Positions 20,151-32,177 of a stretch of DNA of 64,000 nt are shown here, piece after piece. Below the pieces are notes generated by a model. The model saw nothing but the letters and a program-made list of their open reading frames with translations. It was not told where the DNA came from and did no database searches. The stretch comes from Zanthoxylum bungeanum (lineage: Eukaryota; Streptophyta; Magnoliopsida; Sapindales; Rutaceae), in NCBI GenBank assembly GCA_019454045.1, contig SKCR01023796.1, positions 62,001-126,000 of the forward strand, read 5' to 3'. The stretch's first letter is position 1. Each line of letters starts with the position of its first letter. The translations under genes were made by a program, and so were the position numbers.

Positions 20151-22206
20151 TTTTTCCTCATGCCTCTGGAAATTATATAATTCATGCTTTTAAATTAGTT
20201 TTTCTAAAACCATTTTCAATTGTAAAACACATGTAAACAACTTAGCTAATGCCCTAAAATATTTAAAAATAAGTCTCAATTCAAAAACAGATAAATAAAT
20301 AACAGTTTGAGAAAATAGGTCTACTCACTAATTTGGAGTCCATTAGCATTACTTCACTTCGTCGAGGGAATGTGGTTCCTTCGATGACCTTTAATGGGTA
20401 ACTTAATTAGAATACAAATTGTGGAAAATACTTTGAAACTATTGTCTCTATATGATGATAAATTACGTGTATATAAGATGATACGAAACCTTTCGGGTAG
20501 TCTCTAATATCTTGAGTTGAAACTGAATTGCTAAAAAATTTAATCCTGAGAAATGGCCATGTGTTGCGACGCTCACATGGGTAGGGTTGAGGCAGAAAAC
20601 TTCCCTGTATCGTGTCGCAAAACTAAGTTTTGCGTGTCGCGACACTCACACGAGCAGGCTGAGATAGAGAGCTTCCTCTATTTCACATTGCGACGCTCAG
20701 ACGATAAAACCGAAACAGAAGCCATCTTCTTGCTACACGTCGTGATGCTGGTCCATTGGTATCTCGACGCTACTCTGATTTCTAGCCCAAACATGATTCT
20801 TCAATATGGCAATGCTCTAAGTAATTCCCCAAACTATCATCCAGCTTCAACATTTATCAAAACTCATCTCATATCTTCAATCTAACACAACTATTTTTTA
20901 TTATCATTGAATTTTAAAACCCAATTCCATAAACTCCAATCTAATCCAACGTTTAAAGTTTTCTTAATTTGGGGTTTCTTATATTTCTTATTTTCTCATA
21001 ATCACATAAAAATCATTAACCACAATTCATCAATATCCCTAGATTATAAAATCATCAAAACATCAATATTTTAAACTTGGGTTAAAATTTTCTCACCTTA
21101 TCTCACTTATTATCCTTCACCATTTAAGTCTTCTTGGCTTGATTTTCCTCTCTTCTAGCTTGTAGTGGCTTGATTTGCACTTGTTTCTTCCTTAATTTTG
21201 GTGAGGGAATAACTTTCCTTCACTTTCTTCTTTTTCCTTCTTTTTCTTCTCTTTCTTCGTTTCTTTTTCCTCTTCTTGAGATGTAAGAATAGTGGCATTT
21301 TTATATTAGGGGTTAATAACTCACATTTCCCTTCTTGATTTGTTTAGTTTTTTCTAGAGAAATTTAGGGGGTTTGATGGATATTTTAGGGTTATTGGGCC
21401 ATAATGAGGAGAGTGTTGGGCTTGGGTTTGAAATAGCAATTCCTTTCTTAATTCTTATTTTCGCCACTATGTAGAGGGTCTGGGAAAATGAACAAATTCG
21501 ACCTAGTTCGTCTTAGAATTTGGAAAAATATTTAACTCAAAAGTTTTAGGTGTCGGTCTTAGATTTTCGACGATATAAATTTCATAAGAATAAGAGATCG
21601 TATGAAAAGGTTATGGCCCAAATACCATGAACTGTTAGGAGTGGAACATCGTACAATCTCGTATCGGAATTTTGAAGAATTTATCGATTGTCCCCAAAGT
21701 CATCTCATGAGTAAATATGTGTTCGAAAATAATTTATATTATGTATCACGCATCCCGCAATATAATAGTAGTCGAGATCATCGGATGGTACAAACAAATC
21801 TAGTAAGGTACTAGATTATGCCATATAAATAAAATCATCCATATATGCAATAGCAAATTTTATCAATAATTAATCTAGTTTTAAATTAAATATTAGTCTT
21901 TATAATATATGTAAGATTAATCTATATTCTCATATTAAAAACTTAACCCTTTACCCCAACAGGATGAAATTAGTCACTCATGATTTGAATAAAAGCACAC
22001 TTAATTTTATTACTGAAAGGAAAAAAATTACAAAAATAAAACACACAAGAGATAAAATTCCACAAAATTTGAGAGAAAACTATGAACTCCCTGGCTGATT
22101 TTCTAAGGTGCTAAGCACATCTTTTTATAGTATAGGGCTCAACACCCTTCATGCAATTTGTAAATTGTAAAAGCAATTTACAAATTAGCATAATTGTTGG
22201 GAATTG
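20151..22206. other. Retrotransposon-derived sequence, ends unclear
   Basis: About 2 kb with no gene. 20550-20770 is comparatively GC-rich with repeated GCGACGCTCA-type words, which often occur in gypsy LTRs, so the older LTR probably extends at least to here. The remainder is AT-rich and unassigned. The short open frames do not look like proteins. Confidence 0.35.
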
Positions 22207-22309
22207 ACAATCTATCGAAAGGTGGATGACGTTTCCCACCAATACACACACACACAACACACAATTGACAATCTATCGAAAGGTGGATGACGTTTCCCAC
22301 CAATACACA

Positions 22310-22372
<63 letters not shown>

Positions 22373-22402
22373 ACACACACACACACACACACCACACCAC
22401 AC

Positions 22403-22484
<82 letters not shown>
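22207..22484. repeat. CA microsatellite with duplicated flank
   Basis: A 61-bp unit starting GACAATCTATCGAAAGGTGG is present twice (about 22207 and 22268), followed by roughly 180 bp of CA dinucleotides with a few ACAC/ACCAC interruptions. Cys/Val and His/Thr open frames here are products of the dinucleotide repeat. Confidence 0.95.
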
Positions 22485-22487
<3 letters not shown>

Positions 22488-22752
22488 TTTTTTTCCTTAT
22501 TGTTTTTGTCTTTAATAATTACATATAACACATTTTGAATTTTTCATCAATTTCTTCCATGAAAACTTCAGAATTAGAAAATCTTGTAAGCAGTAAAGTT
22601 GTAGATATTTGGGTCTTCTTTCATCTGGAAGTAGAATCACCTCAATTCGTTATTGGAGTAAAAAGTTGTGGCCAAAATAAGAAAATTGCGCAAAGTTGAA
22701 ATTTTCGAAATTGTACATTGTTAAAACGCCTTTTAAGTTTTTAGCCTCCAAA

Positions 22753-22942
22753 CACTATAAGAAAATAGATCTTTAGCGTCGAGAAAACTATTTTGACGCT
22801 AAAGGTTGCGTCCAAATAGATTTTCGACGCTAAAAGTTACACCTTTAGTGTCGAAATAACTGTTTGACGCTAAAGAGTTTATTAGCGTCGAAAAATTTCG
22901 ACGCTAAAAGTTTGGACGCTAAAGGTCCATTTTCTTGTAGTG
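22753..22942. mobile_element. CACTA-like MITE
   Basis: 190 bp, from CACTATAAGAAAAT to ATTTTCTTGTAGTG, the inverted ends of CACTA transposons, flanked by AAA on both sides (3-bp target duplication). The inside is built of repeated and inverted TTTAGCGTCG / GACGCTAAA words. There is no transposase, so it would depend on a helper. Confidence 0.8.
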
Positions 22943-22945
22943 AAA

Positions 22946-23361
22946 TTCTAAATGTCACGTCCATTTTCCTAGTTATGCATCCAAAATATTATTTCATCTA
23001 CATAAGAAATAAAATTCATAATAAAATATATATAAACATAAATTCAATTATTATTTTACAAATATGCTAAATTAAGGGGATTAATGAAATTATAAGTGTA
23101 AAATGATTAATTTCTCTTTTATTAAATGAACACTTTTTAATGTTCATCAAAAAGAATTATTATCGAAATAATAACATCAGTATCATTAATTTATTTTTCT
23201 TAAATAAAAATAAAATTTTCTATTTATATCAAAATTTACTGTCGATTTTCGATTAACTATCCAAATTTAAAATTTTATCATACAGCAGGATGGAACAAGA
23301 TCATACATCATTTAATATAATACATGCCACTTGTAAATTAACCAAGTTAATTATCAGTTTA
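22946..23361. other. AT-rich spacer, nothing recognised
   Basis: No gene, RNA or clear repeat seen between the CACTA-like and hAT-like insertions. Confidence 0.6.
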
Positions 23362-23574
23362 TAGGAGTGGCAATAGACCGGGCCAGACTCGAGCTTTGCT
23401 AAGCCGATCGGGCCCGGATATCGTCGGATCGGGCCAGGTTTTTTATAAATGAATTTTTATTTTTATTTTTATAATAAATAACTACTTTTTTAAAAATTTT
23501 AATACTTAAAAATTGAAGAAAAAAATGTTTTTAGTGTTTTTTTTTATATTGGACCTTAAAATTATATATATATA

Positions 23575-23636
<62 letters not shown>

Positions 23637-23799
23637 AAATTAAATCCCTAATTTAAAAAATATTTTTTATGAGTAAAAACTAGGTTCGGGCTTTTATGCC
23701 TAACCCCGGCTCGGATCCAATCCCTAAAAAATTATCTTCGGACGGGCTAAATCTCGACGGGCCGGATCAGATCGGACTCGGACTTTTCTACCACCCCTA
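23362..23799. mobile_element. hAT-like MITE with a TA run
   Basis: 438 bp, from TAGGAGTGGCAATAGACC to CTTTTCTACCACCCCTA, imperfect inverted ends of hAT type. GGGCC/CGGATCGGGCC words near both ends are inverted relative to each other, and a long TA run sits in the centre (about 23562-23630). Flanking duplications are weak (TCAGTTTA and CTAGTTAG). Confidence 0.55.
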
Positions 23800-24606
23800 C
23801 TAGTTAGATTAGTGTTCATCTTTTGGTAATAATTTTCAAGTTAGATTACTCTTCAAACAATCCCACATAAGCTTTTAAATCTAACGGTTTATTTAACGTA
23901 GAGTTAGAGCTAAATCACAGCTATTTAAAATGACTCACAAATACATTATTAATTGATGAAATTATCTACTCTTGCTTGCTTTTAAAGATTTTAAAAATAA
24001 ACTTGTATTAATCAATTACAAAAAAAAAAAAAAAAAAAAAAGAGATAGTAAAGAATATAAGTCCTTCAAACTTTTGAATGCAAAAGGGTAGCTTGAAGAA
24101 AGACCATTTTGTATAACTTGAAAAGAAAAGCACAAGAGAAAAACAAGGCCAGCCTCTATTCAGTCTCTCACTTTCCTAAACTTTCTGTTAAGTCACGACC
24201 CAAAAATAAAAATAAAAATAAAAATAAAAATAAAGAGAAGGCTCTTGTACAAAAAGCTTATGTGTACTTAATTTGTATATAATTAATTTACTAATTAAAA
24301 TCAAATTAAACGTGGTTTAATTTACTCTTTAAAACCAAATTAAACGTGGTTTTATACTAAGTTGAAGGCGATAATTTAGCCGATAATCAAATTAATTAAA
24401 CATGGTCACAATATTCTAATGGAAACTATGTAACTAACAAAGTTAAAATCAAATTAACCCATCAATGAAACTTAAATATATTCAGTGCATAATTATTCTA
24501 ACAGCAGCCTGATATTTCTTTGCTTGTCTCTGAAGTTATTCTTGCTTGAACAAAAAACTTTGCTTCTATTCTTTGTTTTTAGGTCTCTCATATGCAATAT
24601 AATGGC
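23800..24606. other. Intergenic region upstream of XTH
   Basis: AT-rich with a poly(A) run at about 24019-24040 and an AAAAT repeat at about 24203-24232. The proximal promoter of the XTH gene lies at its right end. No other gene seen. Confidence 0.6.
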
Positions 24607-24614
24607 TATATAAA
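24607..24614 (+). promoter_or_regulatory. TATA box of XTH
   Basis: TATATAAA lies 50 bp before the ATG at 24664. An upstream in-frame ATG at 24592 lies before this box, which argues for 24664 as the start. Confidence 0.6.
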
Positions 24615-24663
24615 CCTACTATCATATTCAACATGTATCCTACCATTTTGTGAACCAATTGCC

Positions 24664-26125
24664 ATGACAAATTCACTTATCAAATTCATCACTTTCATTT
24701 GGTTTCTTAGTGCTTATCTTCTTCAAATTTCATCAGCTTCTGTTGTTTCGACTGGCGATTTCAACAAGGATTTCTTTGTAACTTGGTCTCCAAGTCATGT
24801 TAACACTTCTTCAGATGGCATGGCAAGGAGCTTGAAGCTTGATCAAGAATCTGGTAACCCCCCAAGAAAAATCTAAGTATAATTTGTTATTTGCAGGTTT
24901 CTGTTTATAGCGAGAATATTGTACACTGAGTCGTCGCAATTTTCTCATTTTTCAAAATTTTTTGTTGTAGGTGCTGGTTTTTCTTCAAACCAAATGTTCT
25001 TATTTGGGCAACTAGACATGCAAATAAAGCTAGTGCCTGGTGATTCTGCTGGCACAGTTGTGGCCTTTTATGTAAGCAAAGCAAAGCAATCTTTAACTTT
25101 TAACTTTTTATTTGTTTTTTTTTTGGGTGTGTTTGTGAAAGTGCTTTTTAATTATTTAACATCAATGCAGATGTCATCTGATCAACCAAACAGAGATGAA
25201 ATAGACTTTGAATTTCTTGGCAACGTAAGTGGGCAGCCATATATTCTTCAAACAAATGTTTATGCCGATGGATCTGACAATAGAGAACAAAGGATTCATC
25301 TCTGGTTTGATCCAACAAAGGACTTTCACACTTATTCCGTCTTGTGGAACCTTCACCAAATTGTGTAAGTTACTTTTCAAATATCCAGTAATGATTTAGC
25401 AGACGATTTTTGACCTAACAACCGGTTTCCACCCTAAAGATATTATTTTATCATTTTTCCACACGAAATTCCAAAAGTTTTTTAACCTTTTTAGGATGGA
25501 AAATTGATAAATATTTACCAGGTTTCCAGGGAAAAATATTTTGATAACTTAAAAAATATTGTAATATTTTTAAATTTTTACAACCTTTAGGATGGAAAAG
25601 ACAGAATTTCCAAGAAAATTTATAAACTTAACGAGGCTATAACGATAAAACTTCGGGGTAAAATGTAAATTAACCTAAAAATGTGTAAAATTTCAGAGAT
25701 AAAGCCATTTAGTAATGTTCAGGTTCATGGTGGATTCAGTACCAATAAGGACGTATAGAAACCATGCAAACAAAGGGGTGCCATACCCTAGATGGCAACC
25801 AATGAGCATAAAGATTAGCCTATGGAATGGCGACAGCTGGGCGACACGTGGCGGACAGGACAAAATTGATTGGTCACAAGGTCCCTTCATAACTTCATTC
25901 AGAAATTACAAGATTGATGCTTGTGTTTGGAATGGAAACCCTAGATTTTGTAGGGCAGCAAGCTCTACAAATTGGTGGAACACAAATAAATTCATTACTT
26001 TAACTCCTCTACAAAGAAGATTGTTCAAATGGGTCAGAAATTATTTCTTGATTTATGATTATTGCCAAGATAATCAGAGATTTCAAAACAATCTCCCAAA
26101 GGAATGCTCTCTTGCTAAATATTAA
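24664..26125 (+). CDS. Xyloglucan endotransglucosylase/hydrolase (GH16)
   Basis: Four exons, 24664-24853, 24971-25071, 25171-25364 and 25723-26125, joined by GT-AG introns, give about 295 residues, the usual XTH length. The enzyme cuts and rejoins xyloglucan in the cell wall. Visible features: an N-terminal hydrophobic signal peptide (about 1-26); the catalytic motif DEIDFEFLG at about 106-114, with nucleophile Glu107 and acid/base Glu111; an N-glycosylation site NVS right after it; [13 protein letters not shown]; and a C-terminal XET region with four conserved-type Cys (DACVW, RFC, YDYC, KEC). The start is chosen by the TATA box and signal peptide. All exons are intact and the gene looks functional. 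Which XTH subgroup it belongs to, and whether it acts as transferase or hydrolase, cannot be told here. Confidence 0.93.
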
Positions 26126-28349
26126 AAAGTCATATGTATTCCATATATATTGTACAAGACTCCCGTTATAAGTTGATTTTAGATTCTGATACTAAATATC
26201 GATATAAAAATATTGAGGATTGATTTTTCTTTTTCATTTTTCAACTTTGTTATTCTTTCATTAATTAACAAGAATTATATATGGGTTTTTAGAGTTAATC
26301 ATCATTTGGGTAAAGTATCTTGAGCCGTAGAAGTAAAGAATCCTGTTGGCTCCCAATCGATTCTTTTATTTTTAATATGTGGAATGAAAAAAAATTAAAG
26401 AAAAAAATCTAATATAGTTCATGCTCCAATAGTAGGATAATTCTTAATTTATTTATTATTATTTTGTAAGAAAGTTAATCCATTAATTTATTTATGCATT
26501 AATTTATTAACTAATATATAGATAACATTGTTCTTGATTTTATTATAGGGTAAATTTAAGTGAGACCTTCTTGTTTGTATTTAAATTCAATTTTACTTTA
26601 TTAAAGTCCGGATTGAATTTCATGCAAAAAAAATGGACAAATATTTCAGTCATATTTAGTTGGGTTGTCTTTTATATTTAATTGTGTGGCATTTCTCATA
26701 AATTTTCTAAATTGCTCATCCGTAGCTCCCGGGGATGAGCTAATATAAAACTTAAAAGATAAAGTTATTTGCATTTTAAAAAATACTTTGTATTTTTTAT
26801 TAGAGGTGTTCACGGGTAGGGTCAGATTTCTTTTTTTGAATTTTGTGAGCCCCAATCAGATCGGGTTAGGTCGCGTATTGATCCAAAAATTTGTAAACTC
26901 CTATTCTATATTATTGTAAACACTCACATATTAAATTTAAAAATTAATTTTTATTTAATACACTCTTTCAAATATCAAAAAAGTCCCCCATATTTACTAT
27001 TTAAATTAATTATCAATATTTACTTGGCACACATATTAAAAAAAAAGTCACCCAAAAAAAAATAGTTATCTAAAGTGTCATGAACTTTTCTAAATTACCA
27101 TGGATAGCCTTTGTTTGGATATTTTTTAATTTAAGTGGTTGTCTCATAATCCCCCAACACCCCACAATTAAGTCCAAACACTTCATGTTATGTACATGAA
27201 GCAAAAGGAAAAACATCATCTCTTGTAAGGTGTCGAGATTCTTGATTGTGCACTCTCATTTGCAATCTTCTAATAGTTAATTCAAAAATTAGGATTTTAT
27301 TTAATTTTTTTAATTTGGGGGTTTTTAGGGTTTGGTGAAATTTTGACAAATTAACTTAATGAAATATTATTTGAGTGACGTGAAAGCTTCTTAAATTGTA
27401 AATTTGACGATAAATCAAAAAAATTGAAGAAATTCGGGGTTTTTAAAAGAGGGCTACTACTCCCACATCTCCAAAACTCCCACATTCTCTCTCTCCTACT
27501 AAAAATGTCGAAATTACCCATCTCTTTTATAAAAATCCACTCCCCCAATATATATATACACTTATTTAACACTACTTTTATATATATATATATATTAATT
27601 TAACACAACTTACATTTTTTTATTAATTAATTTTTTTAATTTTTTTAATTTTGTTTATTTTTTTAATTTATATTTTTTTGTTCTTTATATATCTAATCTT
27701 TTTTATTTGTTTAATAAATATTACAAATTTCATATTTATTATTAATTATTTTGTGTTCATTTATTCATTTAATTTTTGTGATTCTTTTTTAATTTATTCA
27801 ACACTACTTATATATTATAAAAATATTCTCATGTATATTAGAGAAATATATATTTAAAAAAGAGTACAAATAACAACATAAAAAATTACACTTCTAATTT
27901 ATAAAAACACAAATTCTAATCTATGTTGCCTCAGAATCAGAATCAAATAGACTATGTAAAAATTTATTTTATAAACTGATTTTTTGATAAAATTATATTT
28001 TTTTTATACATAAATATTGTTAATTAAATTAAAAAATAATCAAAAAATTAAATTAATAAACACTAAATTTGTAATATTTATTAAACAAATAAAAAATAGA
28101 CAAAAATGTAAAACTGACTAATTTTGAACATAATGCAGGTTAAAAATTGTCATAAATTAAGTTTTTTTTTAAAAATAATTTTCGGATTTGATCGAACAAT
28201 TTTTTTTTACTTTGAAGTTATGCTAGGGCGCATAACTATATGGTAGGGAGCATATATATGTCAGGGGGCAAATTTGAAGTAAGGAAATTTTTGACTCACA
28301 TGGGGGCAAAATTGAAATTTTCGGGGAGACAAGAGGGCACATGTCATGT
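26126..28349. other. AT-rich intergenic region
   Basis: No gene seen in 2.2 kb. A hAT-end-like fragment (TAGAGGTGTTCACGGGTAGGG, then CAGATCGGGTTAGG) lies at about 26803-26870. Several TA runs occur near 27550-27600. The sequence GTCAGGGGG occurs at about 28260 and again at 28535, on either side of the MITE. Confidence 0.5.
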
Positions 28350-28531
28350 GAGAGATTCTTTGGTGCAACAGTGGTATGTGTGACGTGGTACCACAAGCGA
28401 ATTAAAAAATGACATGTAGAGTTTCTTTACCTATTTTTTAGTTGTTTTTTAATTTTTTAGCACGCGTGGCAGTGGATGATTGGCTTATTGCATGGATGAC
28501 GTGGTACCACTGTTGCATAGAAGATTTTCTC
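28350..28531. mobile_element. MITE family M1, copy A
   Basis: 182 bp, GAGAGATTCTTTGGTGCAAC to AAGATTTTCTC, with inverted ends (GCAACAGTGGTA / TACCACTGTTGC) and the word GACGTGGTACCAC near both ends. CATGT flanks both sides. Copies B and C are diverged relatives. Confidence 0.75.
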
Positions 28532-28891
28532 CATGTCAGGGGGTGGGAGTAGTAGTTTTCTTTTTAAAATTAGGGTTTGAAGATTTTTAGTTACACAAGG
28601 AAGAAGAGCCGAGGAAGAACATGTGTCTTCAATTAACCCCCCCCCCCCCCCCCCAAAATTAAAAAAAAAAAAAAAAACTATGTCGTTTTGGAGGATTTTT
28701 TTTTTTTTAAAAAAACTTTGGTGTAGGCAACCGTCTTTTAGAACACTGTTAATTTATATTTCCCATATTCATGCTTTGTTTGAGTTGGATGCCCTATATA
28801 ACAATGAATTTATCATATAGATAAGGTTTTTGTGTAATAAAAATATAAGTTTTGGTAGGTGATCAAAAAAAAAAATTAGAGCTCTAAAAAA

Positions 28892-29080
28892 GGAGTAATT
28901 CTTTGGTGTAATAGAGATATGAATGACGTGATATCACCAACAAATTAGTAAATGACACGTAAGATCTAAAATCCATCTTTTTACTTTTTAGTTATTTTTT
29001 AATATTTTAACACGCGTAACAATAGTTGATTAGATTGTTACACGAATAACGTGGTACCTCGTTGTATCGTAGATTTTCTC
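28892..29080. mobile_element. MITE family M1, copy B
   Basis: 189 bp, GGAGTAATTCTTTGGTG to AGATTTTCTC, same layout as copy A with many substitutions. It is inserted in an A-rich site (A runs on both sides). Confidence 0.7.
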
Positions 29081-29187
29081 AAAAAAAAAAAAAAAAAAAT
29101 GGGTTTTACTTGGGATGAATCAAGTTAAAATGGGTTTGGGCCCGAATGGTCCGACTAAACCGGCCCAGCTCAATCTAAGCTTGTAAG

Positions 29188-29196
29188 GGCCCATTA
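29188..29196 (+). promoter_or_regulatory. Site II-type element (GGGCCCATT)
   Basis: GGGCCCATT, plus a nearby CGGCCCAG, lies about 470 bp upstream of the ATG of the NOPCHAP1-like gene. GGCCCA elements bind TCP factors and are common before plant ribosome-biogenesis genes, which fits the gene's proposed role. Confidence 0.5.
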
Positions 29197-29666
29197 ATGA
29201 ACCTGATTACCCGAGGGTTTTGCTGCCGTTATTTCCGTTTCCTCCTCTCCTCCAGCTTACTCATTGAAGCAAATTCCATAGCTCTCAGTTTCGGCAAGGT
29301 TGTTCTTTTTTTTTTTCCTCACTTAGAAGTTTATAATTTATTGTAGAAAGTTATATTCTGTCTATTGTTTATTTATTTCATCTTTTTTTTTTTTTGTTTT
29401 TTTTTTTTTTGTGCTTCCTTCAAACTAAGCATTCAGGTTATAAAAAACTAAACAGTGAAACAAAAATGTAATGAGATGAGTGATGATGATGAATTCAAGA
29501 ACATGGATTTGTTCTTATTTTTTGCTGTTTTAATTTGGGTTATTTATAAAATTTTTGCTTTTGATTGTTATGTATGTCTTTATAATTTTCTGTCTTTAAA
29601 ACCCTAAGCCTTAAGTTTCCTGTGCTTCTTTAGCCACAGGGAGAGAAAGAAAGAAGAAAGAGGGAG

Positions 29667-31402
29667 ATGGGAGGTACAAGTAAAGATCTTTTGCACTTGG
29701 AGCAAAAGGATTATCCGACTTCAGCCATAGGTAAGCTTATACTCTCTCTCTGCTGTTAAAGGTGCCCCCTCTGGGGCGCTTGGGCGGCTGTTTAGCGGGT
29801 TTTTCAAACAGTCGCTTACATGTCACTTAGATATTTTAAGTCATGACTCTTTGTCCATTAGATAAATTCTACATGTTTGACTAGTCAACCTGCCCTTTAA
29901 CTAATCAAAGGCGGCACTTAGGCAAGGATTGGATGGGTTGAACTAGCAAAATGACTTATCCCGCATTCCACCTTTTATAGCATAGCTCTCTTTCGATATA
30001 TGTGTATTGCAAGTTTGGTTTTCAACTGCTCATGTTTATATTTGCAGAATCTGCGCTTCTCGTTTGTAGCCGGAAAGACTTGATCACTGAGTCAAAGAAA
30101 ACAAACCCTGATAAAAATCCCATCTGCCAACCTGTTCCCCGAAGCCAAGGTACTCTGAAACCCGTGTGTTTATGAATTTTGATTTAGTCTTTTGCAATTG
30201 GAAAGTAATGCAATTTCTGGTTTAACAGTCTAGTTTTGTTATAAGTATGCTTTAGGGCGTTTTAGTTTTATTTTGGTGGGGATTGACTGTCATTGATATA
30301 AGAACGCAGAGAGTGAATACAAGAATTATCATGTGTAAAAAAGGAAAAACCGAAAAAGAATTGTATTTCATGTGAATGAGTTTGTTGTTTGTGTGAGAAA
30401 GAGTTTCTCCATGTTAAAATTCTCTCCCTTCAAAATGCTGGATTCCGGATGATAATTTGTTATGACTGTTGCTTCTATGTGAAATTGGTCTATGTGCTTT
30501 CTGTTTCTCCTTAATTCGTTATTGCATAGATGATGTTTGATGGATGAAATATTAAATTCTCAGTTGAGAAAGAAATACAATATTATCTTTTTTGTCATTC
30601 GTTGGGTTGAAGAATTCAAAAAGCCCTTATTAGAGGATTATTTTGTTCTTCAAGCGTTTTCCTGAACTGTGAACATTTTTATCGAATTTACGATATGGTT
30701 TTTCACGTGATGTGCAGAGTGCAGTCATATTACAGTTTTCTAGATTTTTAATAGTGTCAAATTATCTATCTGTGCTTTTTCTAGTTTTGGGCAAAGTTAA
30801 AGATTTTTTGGGAATCATATCAGAAGCTAATAAAAGGCTCCAACTTGATGCAAAGGTTTGAGTGTTGATCTTATTACTAAGTCTAGATCATTTATCCAGA
30901 TTCAGATCTTGCTTGCTTAACCACTTACTTGTGCCTATATTTACCAATTATAGGATAATGCACGAGATCATGATATTGAATCTCTCACTGGAAACGAATG
31001 TGAAATTATTGAAATGGTAATTACTGGTCTCTCCGTCTTTGTCTTTGTACTTATGATGGATTGTGGCATCTGGTCCATTAACAAACAGTTGCATCTTAAT
31101 GACAGGATTTAATGTTAGGGATAGCTGATCTTCATACTCCTGAGGCCGTCAGTGCTGCTGAATCTGCGATTGCGGGTAATCAGCCAGCGATTCCTTTGCC
31201 TGTCAGCAGTAGTGAATCAGAAACTGAAGACAGCAGTGATGATGACTATGATGACAGTGATTCTGATGTTGACGATGAAGACAATAAAAAATGGGACCCC
31301 ATGAATCCTAAAAGATCCAAGACAAGCAAAGATGATTCCTCGAGTGAATCTGCAAGGAAAAAGCAATCCCAAAAGCGGCCAAAGATTGTTGAGCTCTCAT
31401 GA
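29667..31402 (+). CDS. NOPCHAP1-like protein (DUF4598)
   Basis: Five exons, 29667-29730, 30048-30149, 30785-30855, 30954-31016 and 31106-31402, joined by GT-AG introns, encode about 198 residues. The central region (about 55-105: VLGKVKDFLGIISEANKRL ... ECEIIEMDLMLGIADL) follows the pattern of the DUF4598 family, whose human member NOPCHAP1 (C12orf45) helps assemble box C/D snoRNP proteins with the R2TP chaperone. The C-terminal part is a Ser/Asp/Glu-rich acidic run followed by a basic Lys/Arg tail that could direct it to the nucleus. A 5' untranslated intron is likely between about 29300 and 29635. No breaks seen. Family assignment is from memory of the pattern and is good but not certain. 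Function in plants is inferred. Confidence 0.8.
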
Positions 31403-31765
31403 GTACTCTTTTTGTTTAAAAGTAAGTTTGGTTAAATCTAGTGTTGTGTACTAATATTTGCATGTTGTGGCCATTTCCAATCCTTGAGTCTTGCATATAA
31501 AGTCAACAAAATCTTGCTTCACTTAAATTTTATAGCGGTCGATATCAAATTTTTGGTTTCTTTTCTGTACTCTATGCACAATTAGAATCTTGGCTTAAAT
31601 TTTTTGAGGGGATTTTTTTTCCTTCATATATCAGAAACATTGAGAGAAATGAAATGGTCTTGGCAAGGCTCTATTAAAACACTTGATGCCTGTGGCCCGT
31701 TTATCGGCATATCCACAGCGAACTTGTTTTCGTGTGGGCACCGTATCTAAAGATGGTCATGGGAC
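31403..31765. other. 3' untranslated and intergenic sequence
   Basis: Follows the stop of the NOPCHAP1-like gene. No further gene. Poly(A) site not assigned. Confidence 0.5.
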
Positions 31766-31947
31766 GAGTAATTCTTTGGTGGAACGGAGATATGGGTAAC
31801 GTGGTATCACTGACAAATTAATAAATGACATGTATGACTTAATACTCATATTTTTAGTTGTTTTTTAATATGTTAGCATGCATGGCAATTGATTATTAGA
31901 TTGTTGCACGGATAACGTGATACCTCCGTTGTATTGTAGATTTTCTC
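31766..31947. mobile_element. MITE family M1, copy C
   Basis: 182 bp, GAGTAATTCTTTGGTGGAAC to AGATTTTCTC, related to copies A and B. CATGGGAC precedes and CATGAGGAC follows, a probable 8-9 bp target duplication with one change. Confidence 0.7.
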
Positions 31948-32045
31948 CATGAGGACAGTCCATACAGGTGGTTGGAGGAAGTCTTCAATTTAGCTAAAAT
32001 TAGGATCCAAAGAATAAAGAAATTTTAATTTTTAAGTTTATATCA

Positions 32046-32046
<1 letters not shown>

Positions 32047-32103
<57 letters not shown>

Positions 32104-32112
32104 TATATATAT
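32047..32112. repeat. TA dinucleotide run beside the viral insertion
   Basis: About 65 bp of TA repeats with one break. Florendovirus-type insertions are reported to lie in or next to TA-rich simple repeats, and this one is about 0.5 kb from the first clear viral sequence. Confidence 0.9.
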
Positions 32113-32177
32113 CTCTGCAAGCATGCTTTAATAATAAACATACACAGCTTTTACATATACTTTGGAACAAATGCTTA

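Noticed and set aside
20553..20885. Plus-strand gene
   Set aside because: It lies in LTR-like sequence, with no recognisable domain and no supporting gene signals.
22178..22538. Cys/Val and His/Thr proteins
   Set aside because: They are translations of the CA microsatellite.
23562..23630. TA run as a second viral insertion point
   Set aside because: It is inside a hAT-like MITE and has no viral sequence beside it.
24592..24663. Upstream start for XTH at 24592
   Set aside because: It precedes the likely TATA box at 24607 and would add residues before a normal signal peptide.
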